A program made the position numbers and the translations under genes. From positions 1 through 48,959 of the forward strand of contig JACOUL010000012.1 in NCBI GenBank assembly GCA_016177875.1: a stretch of 48,959 nt of DNA. Reading direction: 5' to 3'. Each line of letters starts with the position of its first letter. The first letter of the stretch is position 1. This document shows, in pieces, positions 17,219-27,578 of the stretch. The notes below the pieces were generated by a model. That model ran no database searches and was not told the origin of the DNA. It saw only the letters and a program-made list of their open reading frames with translations. The DNA is from Burkholderiales bacterium. Its GTDB lineage: Bacteria > Pseudomonadota > Gammaproteobacteria > Burkholderiales > Burkholderiaceae_D.

Positions 17219-18621
17219 TGGCCAACAACCTCACCGGACAGGTGCGCAATATCGCGGCGGTGACGACGGCGGTGGCCAACGGCGACCTATCGCAGAAAAT
17301 CACGGTGGATGTCAAAGGCGAAGTGCTGCAATTGAAGGACACCATCAACATCATGGTGGATCAGCTGAACAGCTTCGCCGGCGAAGTCACGCGGGTGGCG
17401 CGCGAAGTCGGCACCGAAGGCAAGCTCGGCGGCCAAGCGCAAGTCGCGGGCGTGGCCGGCACCTGGAAAGATCTCACCGATAGCGTGAATCTGATGGCCA
17501 GCAATCTGACCGGGCAAGTGCGCAACATCGCAGCGGTGACCACTGCAGTGGCGAACGGCGACTTGTCGCAGAAAATCACGGTGGATGTCAAAGGCGAAGT
17601 GCTGCAGTTGAAAGAAACCATCAACATCATGGTGGATCAGCTGAACAGTTTTGCCGGCGAGGTCACGCGCGTGGCGCGCGAGGTCGGTATCGAAGGCAAA
17701 CTGGGCGGACAAGCGCAAGTGAAAGGCGTCTCCGGCGTGTGGCGCGGCCTGACCGACAACGTGAATCTGATGGCCAGCAATTTGACGGACCAAGTGCGCA
17801 ACATCGCTACCGTCACCACGGCGGTAGCGAACGGCGACCTGTCCAAGAAAATCACGGTCGATGTGCGCGGCGAGGTGCTGCAGCTGAAGGAAACCATCAA
17901 CACCATGGTCGATCAGCTCAATGGTTTCGCCGGCGAAGTAACCCGCGTGGCGCGGGAGGTGGGCACCGAAGGCCGTCTCGGCGGGCAAGCTTACGTACCG
18001 GCAGTGGCGGGCGTGTGGAAAGACTTGACCGATAACGTCAACCTCATGGCCAGCAACTTGACCGGCCAAGTGCGCAACATCGCGGCGGTGACGACGGCGG
18101 TGGCCAACGGCGACCTATCGCGCAAGATCACGGTGGATGTGAAAGGCGAGATCCTGGAGCTGAAGAACACCATCAACATCATGGTGGATCAGCTGAACAG
18201 CTTTGCCGGCGAAGTCACGCGGGTAGCACGCGAGGTGGGGACGGAAGGCAAACTGGGCGGGCAGGCGGAGGTGAAAGGCATCTCCGGCGTGTGGAAAGAT
18301 CTGACCGACAGCGTGAACCTGATGGCCAACAACCTGACCGACCAGGTGCGTGGGATTGCTCGGGTGGTGACCGGCGTTGCGCTCGGCAATCTCAAGCAAA
18401 AGATGATGGTGCCGGCCAAGGGTGAAGTGGCGTCGCTGGCCGAAACCATCAACAACATGGTCGATACGCTGGCCACCTTCAGCGATCAAGTGACGCGGGT
18501 AGCGCGTGAAGTCGGCGTGGAAGGACGCCTCGGCGGTCAGGCGGTCGTGCCGGGTGCCGCAGGCAGCTGGAAAGACCTGGTCGACAACGTCAATGAGCTG
18601 GCCGCCAACTTGACCACCCAG
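16553..18621 (+). repeat. Tandem 276-bp HAMP-pair repeat array with one 139-bp deletion
   Basis: Unit starts (codon GTG of VRxIA) fall at 16553, 16829, 17105, 17242, 17518, 17794, 18070, 18346 and 18622. Every interval is exactly 276 bp except 17105 to 17242, which is 137 bp. Units are highly similar at nucleotide level, especially the first three, and diverge towards the 3' end. Confidence 0.95.
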
Positions 18622-21525
18622 GTGCGCGCGATCGGCGAGGTGGCGACCGCCGTGACCAAGGGCGACCTGACGCGTTCGATCCAGGTGCAGGCGCGCGGCG
18701 AGGTGGCGGATCTGAAAGACAACATCAACCAGATGATCCGCAACCTCAGGGAAACCACCCAGCGCAACACGGAACAAGACTGGCTCAAAACCAATCTGGC
18801 GCGCCTGACGCGCATGCTGCAAGGCCAGCGCGATGTCATCACGGTATCGCGCATGTTGCTGTCCGAACTGGCGCCGCTGGTGGCATCGCAACATGCCGTG
18901 CTGTATTTAATGCAAGGGCCGGGCGCAGGCCTGCGTTTAAAACTGATGGCAAGCTATGGCTATCAAGAACGCAAGAACCTATCCAAGGATTGGACGATCG
19001 GGGAAGGCGTGGTCGGCCAGGCCGCCTTTGAGAAACAGCGCATCCTGATTTCGAATGTGCCGGAAGATTACATTCAAATTGTCTCGGGCCTAGGCCAATC
19101 GACGCCGCGCAATATCGTGGTGCTGCCCATCTTGTTCGAAGGTCAGGTCAAGGCGGTGATCGAGCTGGCTTCGTTCGAGCGTTTCCAGGCGATCCACCTG
19201 AATTTCCTCGATCAGCTGGCCGAAGGCCTAGGAATCGTATTCAACTCGATCGAGACCGCTACCAGCACCGAGGCCTTGCTGCAGCAATCGCAATCGCTCG
19301 CCGGCGAATTGAAGGTGCAACAGGATGAGCTGCAGAAAACCAACGCAGAGTTGGAACAGAAAGCGCGTCAGCTGTCCGAGCAAAACGCCGAAGTCGAACG
19401 CAAGAACCGCGAAATCGAAGTCGCGCGCAGCAACCTGCAGGAAAAAGCGGAACAACTCGCGCTTACCTCGAAGTACAAGTCCGAGTTCTTGGCCAATATG
19501 TCGCATGAACTGCGCACGCCCTTAAACAGTTTGCTCCTGCTTGCCGAACAATTGCGCCTGAATCGCGATCAGAATCTGTCCGGCAGACAGTTGGAGATGG
19601 TCAAGGTCATTCACGATTCCGGCAGCGACTTGCTGCACCTGATCAACGATATCCTCGACTTGTCGAAGATCGAATCCGGCAGCGTGACGCTCGATATCGA
19701 AGACGTGCCGACCGAATCGCTGATCGACCACGTGGAGAAAACCTTCGGTCATTTGGCCGAAGCCAAGGGGCTCGATTTTTCAGTGGACTTTGGGCCGGAG
19801 CTACCGCCCGCCATTCGGACCGACGAGCAGCGCTTAAAGCAGGTGCTCAAAAATCTGCTGTCGAACGCCATCAAATTCACCGATCGCGGCAGCGTCACGC
19901 TGACCGGGCGCATCGCGCGTTCAGGCTGGAGCCGCGATCATCAAATCCTCAACCGCGCGCCGCTGGTGATCGCCTTCACCGTCACCGACACCGGCATCGG
20001 TATTCCGCCAGCCAAGCAGAAGCTGATCTTCGAAGCGTTCCAGCAAGCGGATGCCAGCACGTCGCGCCGCTATGGCGGCACCGGCCTTGGGCTTGCGATC
20101 AGCCGGGAGATCGCCTATTTACTGGGCGGCGAGATCCGCGCGGAAAGCGAGGAAGGCGTCGGCAGCGTGTTTACCTTCTACCTGCCGCAGCAATTGTCCG
20201 GCATGCCGGGACAAAAGACTGAGCCGCCGTCGCATCGCGCACGTGCCGATGTGCCCGCACGGCCGGCCGCGCCGGCTGCAACAACGACCAGGTCGGCAAT
20301 TCGCGACGACCGCACGACAATCACACCGCAGGATGCCTTGGTGCTGATCATCGAAGACGATCCGGTGTTCGCGCATCTGATGCAAAACGTCGCGCATGAA
20401 CGGGGATTCAAGACTTTGGTGGCTGTCACCGGTGAAGAAGGCTTGAACCTCGCGCGCAAATATCGGCCGGATGCGATTACGCTCGATCTGATCCTGCCGG
20501 ACTCCGATGGTTGGTCCGTCGCGGAGCGCCTGCATGATGACGTTCAGACCGGCAGTATTCCCATCCATGTCATTTCGATCCGCGACCGGCCTGCGGCGAT
20601 GGGGCAATACGGCGTTGCCAGCTACACGACCAAGCCGGTCGACGTCGCTACTCTCGCCAAGGTATTCGCCGAAGTCACGCGCCATATCACGCGGCCGATT
20701 CGCGCGCTTCTTGTGATTGCAAACGATGCCGAGAAGCGCGAGACCATTATGGGCGCGCTGAGGCACGACGGCATCGAGCTGGATGCCGTTGGCAGCGCCG
20801 GCGAAGCGCTGGCCAGGCTACGCAGCAAGACTTACCAGGGCATCGTGCTGGACTTCGATTTATCGGATATGAATGTCAAGGCTTTGCTCGACGAAATCCG
20901 CAGCGATCCGCAGTTGGTTGACATTCCCGTGCTGATTTATACCGTGCGCGAGCTGGATATGGAAGCGGAGGCAGACTTGAAACGGCGCGGTGCGGCGGTA
21001 GTCGCCGGTAATCATCGACCGCTCGATCAGCTGCTGCAGGAGGCAGTGCAATTTCTGCATCGGGTAAAAACGGATCTTCCTCGAATGAAGCAGCCTGCAG
21101 AGGAGGAGGATGAGTCGCCCCATGTCAACTCACTCGAAGGCAAACGAATCCTTATCGCCGACGATGATGCGCGCAATTTGTTCGCCCTGACCGGGCTGTT
21201 GGAAAGTCACGGCATGACTGTATTTACCGCCGACAACGGCAAGGATGCGTTAGCAAGGCTGGCCGACACGCCTGGCATCGATATTGTCCTGATGGATATC
21301 ATGATGCCGGACATGGACGGCTATGAAACCATGCGCAAGGTCCGCGGCGACGCACGCTTTCGGGATTTGCCCATCATCGCTTTGACCGCAAAGGCGATGA
21401 AGGGCGATCGGGAAAAGTGCCTGGAGGCGGGGGCGACGGATTATGCTTCCAAGCCGGTCGACTCGACCGAGTTGCTGGCGAAATTGCGCAACTGGATAAA
21501 AAGTAAGGTAGGGATCATCGCCTAA
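17218..21525 (+). CDS. C-terminal part of split multi-HAMP hybrid histidine kinase: HAMP array-GAF-HK-REC-REC-REC
   Basis: 1435 aa if started at ATG 17218, which overlaps the upstream stop as TGATG. The frame is open further upstream only as out-of-frame repeat sequence. It contains five 92-residue HAMP units (two divergent at the end), GAF (about 560-690, ending [20 protein letters not shown]), a long coiled coil (about 700-755), HisKA with [11 protein letters not shown] (His763), HATPase with [12 protein letters not shown], and three receivers. REC1 (IIEDDPVFA, Asp1090, TTKPVD) and REC3 (IADDDARN, Asp1360, SKPVD) look functional. REC2 ([10 protein letters not shown], Asp1212) lacks the conserved Lys. 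The domain order is that of fungal group III kinases such as Nik1/Os-1 and their bacterial relatives, which are soluble and linked to osmotic or stress sensing. Translation here would need re-initiation because no ribosome site precedes 17218. Confidence 0.85.
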   Translation: MANNLTGQVRNIAAVTTAVANGDLSQKITVDVKGEVLQLKDTINIMVDQLNSFAGEVTRVAREVGTEGKLGGQAQVAGVAGTWKDLTDSVNLMASNLTGQVRNIAAVTTAVANGDLSQKITVDVKGEVLQLKETINIMVDQLNSFAGEVTRVAREVGIEGKLGGQAQVKGVSGVWRGLTDNVNLMASNLTDQVRNIATVTTAVANGDLSKKITVDVRGEVLQLKETINTMVDQLNGFAGEVTRVAREVGTEGRLGGQAYVPAVAGVWKDLTDNVNLMASNLTGQVRNIAAVTTAVANGDLSRKITVDVKGEILELKNTINIMVDQLNSFAGEVTRVAREVGTEGKLGGQAEVKGISGVWKDLTDSVNLMANNLTDQVRGIARVVTGVALGNLKQKMMVPAKGEVASLAETINNMVDTLATFSDQVTRVAREVGVEGRLGGQAVVPGAAGSWKDLVDNVNELAANLTTQVRAIGEVATAVTKGDLTRSIQVQARGEVADLKDNINQMIRNLRETTQRNTEQDWLKTNLARLTRMLQGQRDVITVSRMLLSELAPLVASQHAVLYLMQGPGAGLRLKLMASYGYQERKNLSKDWTIGEGVVGQAAFEKQRILISNVPEDYIQIVSGLGQSTPRNIVVLPILFEGQVKAVIELASFERFQAIHLNFLDQLAEGLGIVFNSIETATSTEALLQQSQSLAGELKVQQDELQKTNAELEQKARQLSEQNAEVERKNREIEVARSNLQEKAEQLALTSKYKSEFLANMSHELRTPLNSLLLLAEQLRLNRDQNLSGRQLEMVKVIHDSGSDLLHLINDILDLSKIESGSVTLDIEDVPTESLIDHVEKTFGHLAEAKGLDFSVDFGPELPPAIRTDEQRLKQVLKNLLSNAIKFTDRGSVTLTGRIARSGWSRDHQILNRAPLVIAFTVTDTGIGIPPAKQKLIFEAFQQADASTSRRYGGTGLGLAISREIAYLLGGEIRAESEEGVGSVFTFYLPQQLSGMPGQKTEPPSHRARADVPARPAAPAATTTRSAIRDDRTTITPQDALVLIIEDDPVFAHLMQNVAHERGFKTLVAVTGEEGLNLARKYRPDAITLDLILPDSDGWSVAERLHDDVQTGSIPIHVISIRDRPAAMGQYGVASYTTKPVDVATLAKVFAEVTRHITRPIRALLVIANDAEKRETIMGALRHDGIELDAVGSAGEALARLRSKTYQGIVLDFDLSDMNVKALLDEIRSDPQLVDIPVLIYTVRELDMEAEADLKRRGAAVVAGNHRPLDQLLQEAVQFLHRVKTDLPRMKQPAEEEDESPHVNSLEGKRILIADDDARNLFALTGLLESHGMTVFTADNGKDALARLADTPGIDIVLMDIMMPDMDGYETMRKVRGDARFRDLPIIALTAKAMKGDREKCLEAGATDYASKPVDSTELLAKLRNWIKSKVGIIA

Positions 21526-21567
21526 ATTTGGTATATAGTCGCTGCTCCCGACTTTTCTCTTTTCACG

Positions 21568-22224
21568 ATGATAGGTTTTGCGCTTTGCCATGGCTGGGGC
21601 TTCGATACGCGCTCCATGGCGCCGCTGCATCAAGCTTTTCAGCAGCGATTTCCGGCGGCGGAATTTGCCTTGTTCGATCTCGGTTTTACCGGATCGGCGC
21701 AAGCGCCTATGCTTGCATCCGGAATCGACTGGATAGCGGTCGGCCATTCCTGGGGATTTGCTTATCTTTTGCAGCAAACCGTCGTGCCTTGGAAGGCGGC
21801 GATAGCCATCAATGGATTCACACGTTTTTGCCGCCGTCCGGGCCAGCCGGAAGGAACGCCGCAGCGTGTCGTCGATGCCATGCTGGCGCGCCTTAGGCAA
21901 GATCCTCGCGCGCTTTTGCAAGAGTTCCGTTTGCGCTGCGGCGACAAAACCGGGATTCCGGAGACCTTGGATTCGGAAAGGCTGCACGACCATCTTGTTC
22001 GTTTGCGGGATACCTCGATAGATCTGCCGTCTTGTCCGGTATTGGCCCTGGCGACGCAAGAAGATCTCATCGTTTCGCCGGCGCTGGCGCGTGCCGGTTT
22101 TTCTCAAGCGAATGCGGTTACGCGGGAATTTGCCGGCGATCATATGCAACTTTTACTGAATGCGGAATCGGCCGTGGCCGCCATTGCCGAGTTTTGCGAG
22201 GAGCGCTTGTGGCCGACCCGGTAG
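21568..22224 (+). CDS. Alpha/beta hydrolase, probable malonyl-ACP methyl ester esterase (BioH/BioG type)
   Basis: 218 aa. The fold markers are the oxyanion-hole stretch CHGWGFDTRSM near the N-terminus, the nucleophile elbow GHSWG (Ser at about residue 60), a late Asp (ATQEDLIVSP) and a terminal His (FAGDHMQLL), giving a plausible Ser-Asp-His triad. The following gene is BioC, whose product must be demethylated by BioH or a non-homologous equivalent to release pimeloyl-ACP. That pairing is the main reason for the call. INGFTRFC and the small size are reminiscent of BioG (DUF452), but the family choice is uncertain. The ribosome site is weak. The stop overlaps the bioC start region. Confidence 0.72.
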   Translation: MIGFALCHGWGFDTRSMAPLHQAFQQRFPAAEFALFDLGFTGSAQAPMLASGIDWIAVGHSWGFAYLLQQTVVPWKAAIAINGFTRFCRRPGQPEGTPQRVVDAMLARLRQDPRALLQEFRLRCGDKTGIPETLDSERLHDHLVRLRDTSIDLPSCPVLALATQEDLIVSPALARAGFSQANAVTREFAGDHMQLLLNAESAVAAIAEFCEERLWPTR

Positions 22225-22949
22225 CAGAGCGCTTTTCAGCGGCCGCGCACCGCTACGACAGTGCGGCCCAAATCCAACGCCGGGCGGCCGGCCTGTTCGA
22301 TGCATGGCTGGCGGACCAAGGACTTGTTACGCCTAGCTGCATCGCTGAAATCGGCTGCGGCACCGGTATGCTCACGCGGCTGCTGGTTGAGCGCTATCGC
22401 GACGCGACGCTGCACGTCACCGATCTTGCGCCGCGCATGGTGGAACTGTGCCGCGCCGCTTTACCGCCGTCGCCGCGCTTGCATTATGCAGTTTCAGACG
22501 GCCGCGATCCCGTCTTCGAACCGGCGCCGGACTGGATCGTTTCCGCCATGTGCTTCCAGTGGTTCGATCCATTGCTGCCGGTGTTGCGGCACCATATGGC
22601 ACATGCCAAGGTATTGGCATTCAGCCTCGTGCTCGACGGTTCCTTTTCGGCGTGGCGTAAGGCGCATGAAGCGGCGGGCCTTTCCGCCGGATTGCAAGCT
22701 TTTCCGGATTACGATGAACTGCGCCGAATGTGCGAAACGCTGGGCATATCGCGCGTTCGATCGCATCGCATTTCATTGACGGAGTCTCATGCCGACGGCT
22801 TGTGTTTCGCCAAGGGCTTACGCGAAATCGGCGCCAGCCAACCGCGTCCGGGACACGCGCCCGTCAACCTGCGGCCTGTGCTGCGCCGGCTTGAACAAGG
22901 GTTAGCGGTCAACTACGAAATCGGATTTTTTTGCCTGGAAAGCGCCTAA
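22209..22949 (+). CDS. bioC: Malonyl-ACP O-methyltransferase BioC
   Basis: 246 aa from GTG 22209, preceded by GAGGAG (22198-22203) and overlapping the hydrolase gene by 16 bp. It begins VAERFSAAAHRYDSAAQIQ, the usual BioC opening, followed by the SAM motif IAEIGCGTGMLTRLL, the acidic motif VTDLAPRMVELC, then SAMCFQWFD (BioC-typical Gln-Trp). It methylates malonyl-ACP so that it can prime the fatty-acid cycle and yield pimeloyl-ACP for biotin. No bioA, bioB, bioD or bioF is in the window. The gene ends convergently, overlapping the stop of the GGDEF gene on the other strand by 4 bp, so no terminator separates them. Confidence 0.87.
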   Translation: MADPVAERFSAAAHRYDSAAQIQRRAAGLFDAWLADQGLVTPSCIAEIGCGTGMLTRLLVERYRDATLHVTDLAPRMVELCRAALPPSPRLHYAVSDGRDPVFEPAPDWIVSAMCFQWFDPLLPVLRHHMAHAKVLAFSLVLDGSFSAWRKAHEAAGLSAGLQAFPDYDELRRMCETLGISRVRSHRISLTESHADGLCFAKGLREIGASQPRPGHAPVNLRPVLRRLEQGLAVNYEIGFFCLESA

Positions 22950-24910
22950 TGTATATAGCGCTGCTCGCATCTGCCGAAAAAACGGATGCCGTTTCGCCCT
23001 GCCGCCTTGGCTTCATACATTGCGACATCCGCTTGCTTGAGCAACTCCTCGACCGAGGCAGGCGTGCAGCCGAATAGGGTGGCGCCTATGCTGGGCGTGC
23101 AGCAGTGTTTATGCTCATTGAGATGAAAGTGTGACGCGAATGCGGCGAGGATTTTTTCGCCGGTTTTTTCGGCGTGTTCCGTCGCCTCCCAGAGTTCATC
23201 GCCGATTTCTTCCAACATAATCACGAATTCATCGCCGCCTAGGCGAGCGACCGTGTCGCTGGCGCGCACGCAAGAAACCAAGCGTGCCGCCACCTGCTGC
23301 AAAAGCATGTCGCCCGTGTCATGGCCGAGCGTATCGTTCAAGGTTTTGAAATTGTCCAGGTCGATGAAGAGCAATGCGCCGCACTTTTGCGTGCGCGCCG
23401 ACGCCGCCAGTGCTTGTTTCAGCCTGTCCAGCAGCATGCGGCGATTGGGCAGCCGGGTGAGCGGATCGTAGAAAGCCAGCTGCTGAATCTCTTGCTCAGC
23501 CGCCTTGCGCGCGGTGATATCCGTCTTGATGGCAAAGATGGATTGCGGCACGCCTTTTTCGTCACGCACCAAGGTCCAATTTCCTTCCACGATCAGCAGT
23601 TTGCCGTCTTTATGACGTTCGGTAATTTCACCATGCCATTCTCCTTTTTCGAGCACCGTGCGCGTGGCTTCACGGAGCGTGGCGGGGTCCTCATACAGCA
23701 GTTCTTCGATGGAATGCCCCAAAGCTTCTTCCGAACTCCATCCGAATAAGCGTTCGGCGCCTTTATTCCAGAAACGCACCCGATTATCGATATCGCGCAC
23801 CACAATCGCGTCGCGCGCCTTGTCGAGCAGCGCGGCTTGTTCGCGTATGCGCCCCACCGAATCTTCCCGCTCCAATTCGGCCGCAGCACGCGCCGCGAAA
23901 ATTTGCAAACCGGAGGCCATGAATCCCGAGTCTTCGGTCGGCCGATTAAACAAGACAACCAACAGCCCGATACGACGACCGGACGAATCGAATAGGCTGC
24001 GTCCAAGACATACTTTTGCGTCTAAGAAGGAGAGCACGTCGGGGCCGGGAAAGAGATCGAGGCAGTTGCTCCTCGCGGCGTCCGTCCCGGCTTCGACCGT
24101 ATAAATAAAATTGTCCAGGCTTCGGTCCGCCGTCGCCGCCGCGATAGTGCGTAAGACGTTCGGCCTTTCCGGCGACCAGCGTGCAACGAAGGCCGCTCTT
24201 GCATCCAATGCGTCGACGATGCCGCCGACGAGCTGTGAAAAAAAATGCTCGCCCGGCGGAGCGCTGACGGCAGCGGCAATGTTCATCGCCCCCGCTTGAA
24301 GCCGTTGCCGTAATTTTTTTGCCCGAACGGACTCGATGCCGAATGCCAGATCGGCGGCCAGCTTTTGCAGCAACTGCATTTCGGTGGCCAGCGGCGCGAT
24401 CGGCGTTTCCGCGTATAAGGCGAATACGCCGAAGCACTGTTTGCCATTCGATAAGGGCAGGGTGATGACGCCGCGTAAGCCAAGTTGGTACGCTGTTTCC
24501 AAACAAGGCGAGTCTTCTGTTACTCGCGCGATGTCGACGACCACTGCCGGTTTGCCGGTACGTATCGTTTGTCCGGTCGGTCCTTGTCCTGCGGGGTGGG
24601 ACGCTGACCAGCTTAACTGCAGATCGCAGCAATAGTCTGCCGCCTGCCGGCCGGCGTATGCAATGGGGACAAGACTGCAGGCCGCATCGTTTTGGGCGAA
24701 TGCCGTCATCGCCATCGCGTAATTGCCCGACTCGACGATCAGCGTGCATATGCGTGAAATGAGGGCGGTTTCATCCTCGGCGCGCATGATCGCTTCATCG
24801 CATTGATGCAGCAGGCGAAGCACACGAAGGGCACGCTTGAGCTCATGTACGGCGTGGCGGGATCCTTCGATCGACCACCCGGCTTGGTCGTTGAAATCCA
24901 AGTACTCCAT
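22946..24910 (-). CDS. GAF-GAF-PAS-GGDEF diguanylate cyclase
   Basis: 654 aa from ATG 24910, which has GGAGG five bases upstream; a GTG at 24922 is less likely. Parts in order: N-terminal GAF-like region (about 40-200, with GPTGQTIRTGKPAVV), a second GAF-like region (about 205-350), PAS (about 355-480, with VVRDIDNRVRFWNKGAERLFGW and TDITARKAAE), then GGDEF (about 485-650) with LTRLPNRRM, intact RLGGDEF and inhibitory RASD. It has no EAL, so it should be a pure cyclase with product inhibition. No membrane segment or signal peptide was seen. It is convergent with bioC and divergent from the triple-PAS kinase. Confidence 0.9.
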   Translation of the reverse strand: MEYLDFNDQAGWSIEGSRHAVHELKRALRVLRLLHQCDEAIMRAEDETALISRICTLIVESGNYAMAMTAFAQNDAACSLVPIAYAGRQAADYCCDLQLSWSASHPAGQGPTGQTIRTGKPAVVVDIARVTEDSPCLETAYQLGLRGVITLPLSNGKQCFGVFALYAETPIAPLATEMQLLQKLAADLAFGIESVRAKKLRQRLQAGAMNIAAAVSAPPGEHFFSQLVGGIVDALDARAAFVARWSPERPNVLRTIAAATADRSLDNFIYTVEAGTDAARSNCLDLFPGPDVLSFLDAKVCLGRSLFDSSGRRIGLLVVLFNRPTEDSGFMASGLQIFAARAAAELEREDSVGRIREQAALLDKARDAIVVRDIDNRVRFWNKGAERLFGWSSEEALGHSIEELLYEDPATLREATRTVLEKGEWHGEITERHKDGKLLIVEGNWTLVRDEKGVPQSIFAIKTDITARKAAEQEIQQLAFYDPLTRLPNRRMLLDRLKQALAASARTQKCGALLFIDLDNFKTLNDTLGHDTGDMLLQQVAARLVSCVRASDTVARLGGDEFVIMLEEIGDELWEATEHAEKTGEKILAAFASHFHLNEHKHCCTPSIGATLFGCTPASVEELLKQADVAMYEAKAAGRNGIRFFGRCEQRYIH

Positions 24911-25222
24911 GACTGCCTCCACCTATCCAAGGCAGCATCCTCACGGCTCCGCGACGACGGGAAGTGATGCCATAAGGAAATGTTAGAAGAGCTTACTGGG
25001 TAGGTCAAAAATACCCGTTGAACTATTGCGATATATCAACCAGGCGCAGGACCTTGCCTGTTGCGCCATCTCAAATCCATTCTTGATGCATGGCGGAAAA
25101 TTGAAAGCTGCCGCCATCTTCATATAACGCCCTTATGCAACTACTCAGTCATCGCCGGGTCCATATCAAGGCGCTTGAAGGATTGCCCTACCTGCATTCA
25201 GCATTTTTGCAGCAGACCACGC
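24911..25222. other. Intergenic region between divergent signalling genes
   Basis: This 312-bp stretch separates the minus-strand cyclase from the triple-PAS kinase. It should hold both promoters, but no clear -35/-10 pair was recognised. A short GGGTA...TACCC dyad lies at about 24999-25017. An in-frame TTG extension of the kinase to 25061 would encode 54 residues with no domain likeness and many Cys/His, so I treat it as non-coding. Confidence 0.5.
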
Positions 25223-27100
25223 ATGCTCACTGATTTCAATCAACTGGTATTGAACGAAATGCCGGACGGCATCGTTATTAGTGATCCGGCAGGCACGGTA
25301 CTGCATTGGACAAAAGGGGCAGAACAATTATTCGGGTATTCCAGTGAAGAAGCCATCGGCAAGAGCTTCATTGAGCTGATTGTTCCTGACGACAAGCACG
25401 AGGAAAGCCACCTGATCATTGATGAAGCGATTGCCGTCGGATACTGTTTCAGCGAATCGCTACGTCATAAAAAAGACGGTTCGCTCATTTATGTCGATAT
25501 CTCGGTAAAAGCAATTCGCGATGACCAAGGCCGATTGCAATACATACTTTCCAGCAAAAAAGATGTCACGCACTTGAAAACGCTGCGCGACGCCAAGCTG
25601 CTGGATGCCAAATTTCGCGATTTGCTGGAGTCGATGCCGGATAGCATTGTGATGGTCAATATGACAGGGCGTATCGTGTTGGCGAATGCCCAGGCGGAAC
25701 GCCTGTTCGGATACGATCAAGGGGAGCTGCGCGGCCAATTGATCGAAGTTTTGCTGCCGAATCGTTTTCGCTCCGGTCATCTCGGACACCGCTCGCGCTA
25801 TTTCACTCAACCGCGTACGCGCGAAATGGGCGCCGGTCTTGAATTGTATGGACTGCGCCGCGACGGCACGGAATTTCCGGTTGAAATTAGCCTAAGTCCG
25901 ATTCAGACCGAAGAAGGCATGATGGCGATGAGCGCCATCCGCGACTTGGGTCAGCGCAAGAGAGCCGAGAAGAAGTTTCGCGGCTTGATGGAATCCGCGC
26001 CGGACGCTATGGTGATCGTCAATCGCCAAGGCGAAATTATCTTGGTCAATTCGCAAACCGAAAAATTGTTCGGTTATCCGCGCGAAGAGCTGCTCGGTAA
26101 AAATGTGGAGATTCTCGTGCCGCATCGTTTCGCCGCCAAGCACCCCGGTTATCGCGACAGTTTTTTTTCCGATCCGCGCACGCGCCCGATGGGCAAAGGC
26201 TTGGAACTGTTCGGCATGCGCCGCGACGGCAGCGAATTCCCGGTCGAGATCAGCTTGAGCCCATTGGAGACAGAGGAGGGTTTGTTGGTGTCGAGCGCGA
26301 TTCGCGATATCAGCGAACGCAAGCGCATCGAAAGAACCCTTTACGAAAAGAACATCGAACTCGAAGCAGCGAGCTTGGCTAAGGACCACTTCCTCGCCGG
26401 CATGTCGCATGAGTTGCGCACGCCGCTCAATGCCATCATCGGCTTTACCGGCACGCTGCTCATGAAGTTGCCGGGGCCGCTGACGGCCGAACAGGACAAG
26501 CAGCTGAAGACGATACGTTCCAGCGCCCGCCATTTGCTTTCGCTGATTAACGATTTGCTCGATTTGGCCAAGATTGAATCCGGCAAAGTGAAATTGAATC
26601 CCGAGCCGGTTGTCTGCCAGAGCGTACTTCGTGATCTGGCAGAGGCACTGGGGCCGATGGCGGATGAAAAACAGTTGTTTTTCACGCTCGATATGCCGTC
26701 GGAAGACTTAACGGTATCGATCGATCGCCGTGCCCTTACGCAGATCATTCTCAATCTGGCCAACAATGCCATCAAATTCACTGAAAGCGGCAAGGTTTCT
26801 TTGCATTTGCAAAGGCGCGATATCGACGGCAAGATGCGTATCGAATTCCGGGTGAGCGATACCGGTGTCGGCATCAAGCCTGAGGATCAAGCCAGGCTGT
26901 TCCAAGCGTTTTCGCAGGTGGACGCGAGCTCGACGCGCCGCTTCGAAGGCACCGGGCTGGGATTGTATTTAAGCCGGAAACTGGCGCATCTGATCGGCGG
27001 CAATTTATCGATGCAGAGCGAATTCGGCAAAGGCAGCGTCTTTACGCTGGACCTTGATCCTCAATTCGTTTCATCTTCCGTCGAAGCGGACGTAAGCTAA
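25223..27100 (+). CDS. PAS-PAS-PAS histidine kinase
   Basis: 625 aa from ATG 25223, chosen because PAS1 starts at once ([14 protein letters not shown]). There is no clear ribosome site; TTG 25061 is an alternative. PAS1 spans about 5-120. PAS2 (about 128-250) and PAS3 (about 252-375) are near-duplicates sharing the signature [19 protein letters not shown]. HisKA has [13 protein letters not shown] (His396). HATPase has [19 protein letters not shown] and [12 protein letters not shown]. There is no membrane segment, so it is a cytosolic sensor. The next gene, a lone receiver, begins on the base after its stop and is the likely partner. Confidence 0.9.
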   Translation: MLTDFNQLVLNEMPDGIVISDPAGTVLHWTKGAEQLFGYSSEEAIGKSFIELIVPDDKHEESHLIIDEAIAVGYCFSESLRHKKDGSLIYVDISVKAIRDDQGRLQYILSSKKDVTHLKTLRDAKLLDAKFRDLLESMPDSIVMVNMTGRIVLANAQAERLFGYDQGELRGQLIEVLLPNRFRSGHLGHRSRYFTQPRTREMGAGLELYGLRRDGTEFPVEISLSPIQTEEGMMAMSAIRDLGQRKRAEKKFRGLMESAPDAMVIVNRQGEIILVNSQTEKLFGYPREELLGKNVEILVPHRFAAKHPGYRDSFFSDPRTRPMGKGLELFGMRRDGSEFPVEISLSPLETEEGLLVSSAIRDISERKRIERTLYEKNIELEAASLAKDHFLAGMSHELRTPLNAIIGFTGTLLMKLPGPLTAEQDKQLKTIRSSARHLLSLINDLLDLAKIESGKVKLNPEPVVCQSVLRDLAEALGPMADEKQLFFTLDMPSEDLTVSIDRRALTQIILNLANNAIKFTESGKVSLHLQRRDIDGKMRIEFRVSDTGVGIKPEDQARLFQAFSQVDASSTRRFEGTGLGLYLSRKLAHLIGGNLSMQSEFGKGSVFTLDLDPQFVSSSVEADVS

Positions 27101-27523
27101 ATGGGCGCCACTATTCTGATCATCGAAGACAATCCGGCCAACATGGAACTCATGGCTTATCTGCTGCGCGCATTCGGACATACCGTGTACACGGCATATG
27201 ACGGGGCAGCGGGTATCCATATGGCGTACTACGGCAGGCCCGAGCTGATCGCCTGCGATGTTCATATGCCGCGCATGGACGGCTATGAAATAGTGCGTCG
27301 CTTGAAAGAAGACGAAGCGCTCCGCCGCATTCCCGTGGTGGCGGTCACCGCGCTTGCCATGGTCGGCGACAAGGAAAAACTCCTTGCCGCAGGATTCGAC
27401 GGCTATATCGGTAAACCAATCGATCCGGAACAATTTGTCGGTGAAATTGAAAAATATCTGCCCGCCGGTTTGCGTCCGAAGAGTGCTTCTTCGCTCCAGG
27501 CATCGCGACCGGGTTCGGCTTAA
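27101..27523 (+). CDS. Single-domain response regulator
   Basis: 140 aa, a lone receiver of the DivK/CheY-like type with an extra C-terminal tail rich in Ser and Arg. The acidic residues are in LIIEDNPAN, the phospho-acceptor is Asp53 (ACDVHMPRMDG), Thr is in VAVTALA, and Lys is in GYIGKPID. It starts one base after the kinase stop, with no spacer, so translation is probably coupled. With no output domain, it probably relays to a hybrid kinase or to the REC-GAF-PAS-GGDEF-EAL protein that starts 55 bp downstream. Confidence 0.92.
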   Translation: MGATILIIEDNPANMELMAYLLRAFGHTVYTAYDGAAGIHMAYYGRPELIACDVHMPRMDGYEIVRRLKEDEALRRIPVVAVTALAMVGDKEKLLAAGFDGYIGKPIDPEQFVGEIEKYLPAGLRPKSASSLQASRPGSA

Positions 27524-27578
27524 TGGTCCCGTTTAATCTCATATCGATTTTCCTGTGCGCACGCGCTAAAAGCTCAGC

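Noticed and set aside
17190..17220. Programmed -1 ribosomal frameshift joining the two kinase halves
   Set aside because: No slippery heptamer is seen near the junction (CTG AAA CCG) and 139 bp of repeat are missing, so a deletion explains the frame change better.
16553..18621. CRISPR-like or satellite repeats
   Set aside because: The 276-bp periodicity is fully explained by in-frame HAMP-pair repeats of a protein.
25030..25065. Possible sigma-54 promoter before the PAS kinase
   Set aside because: GG to GC spacing is 11 or 12 instead of 10 and flanking bases do not fit.
25061..25222. 54-residue N-terminal extension of the triple-PAS kinase from TTG
   Set aside because: No domain likeness, odd composition, and PAS1 begins right at ATG 25223.
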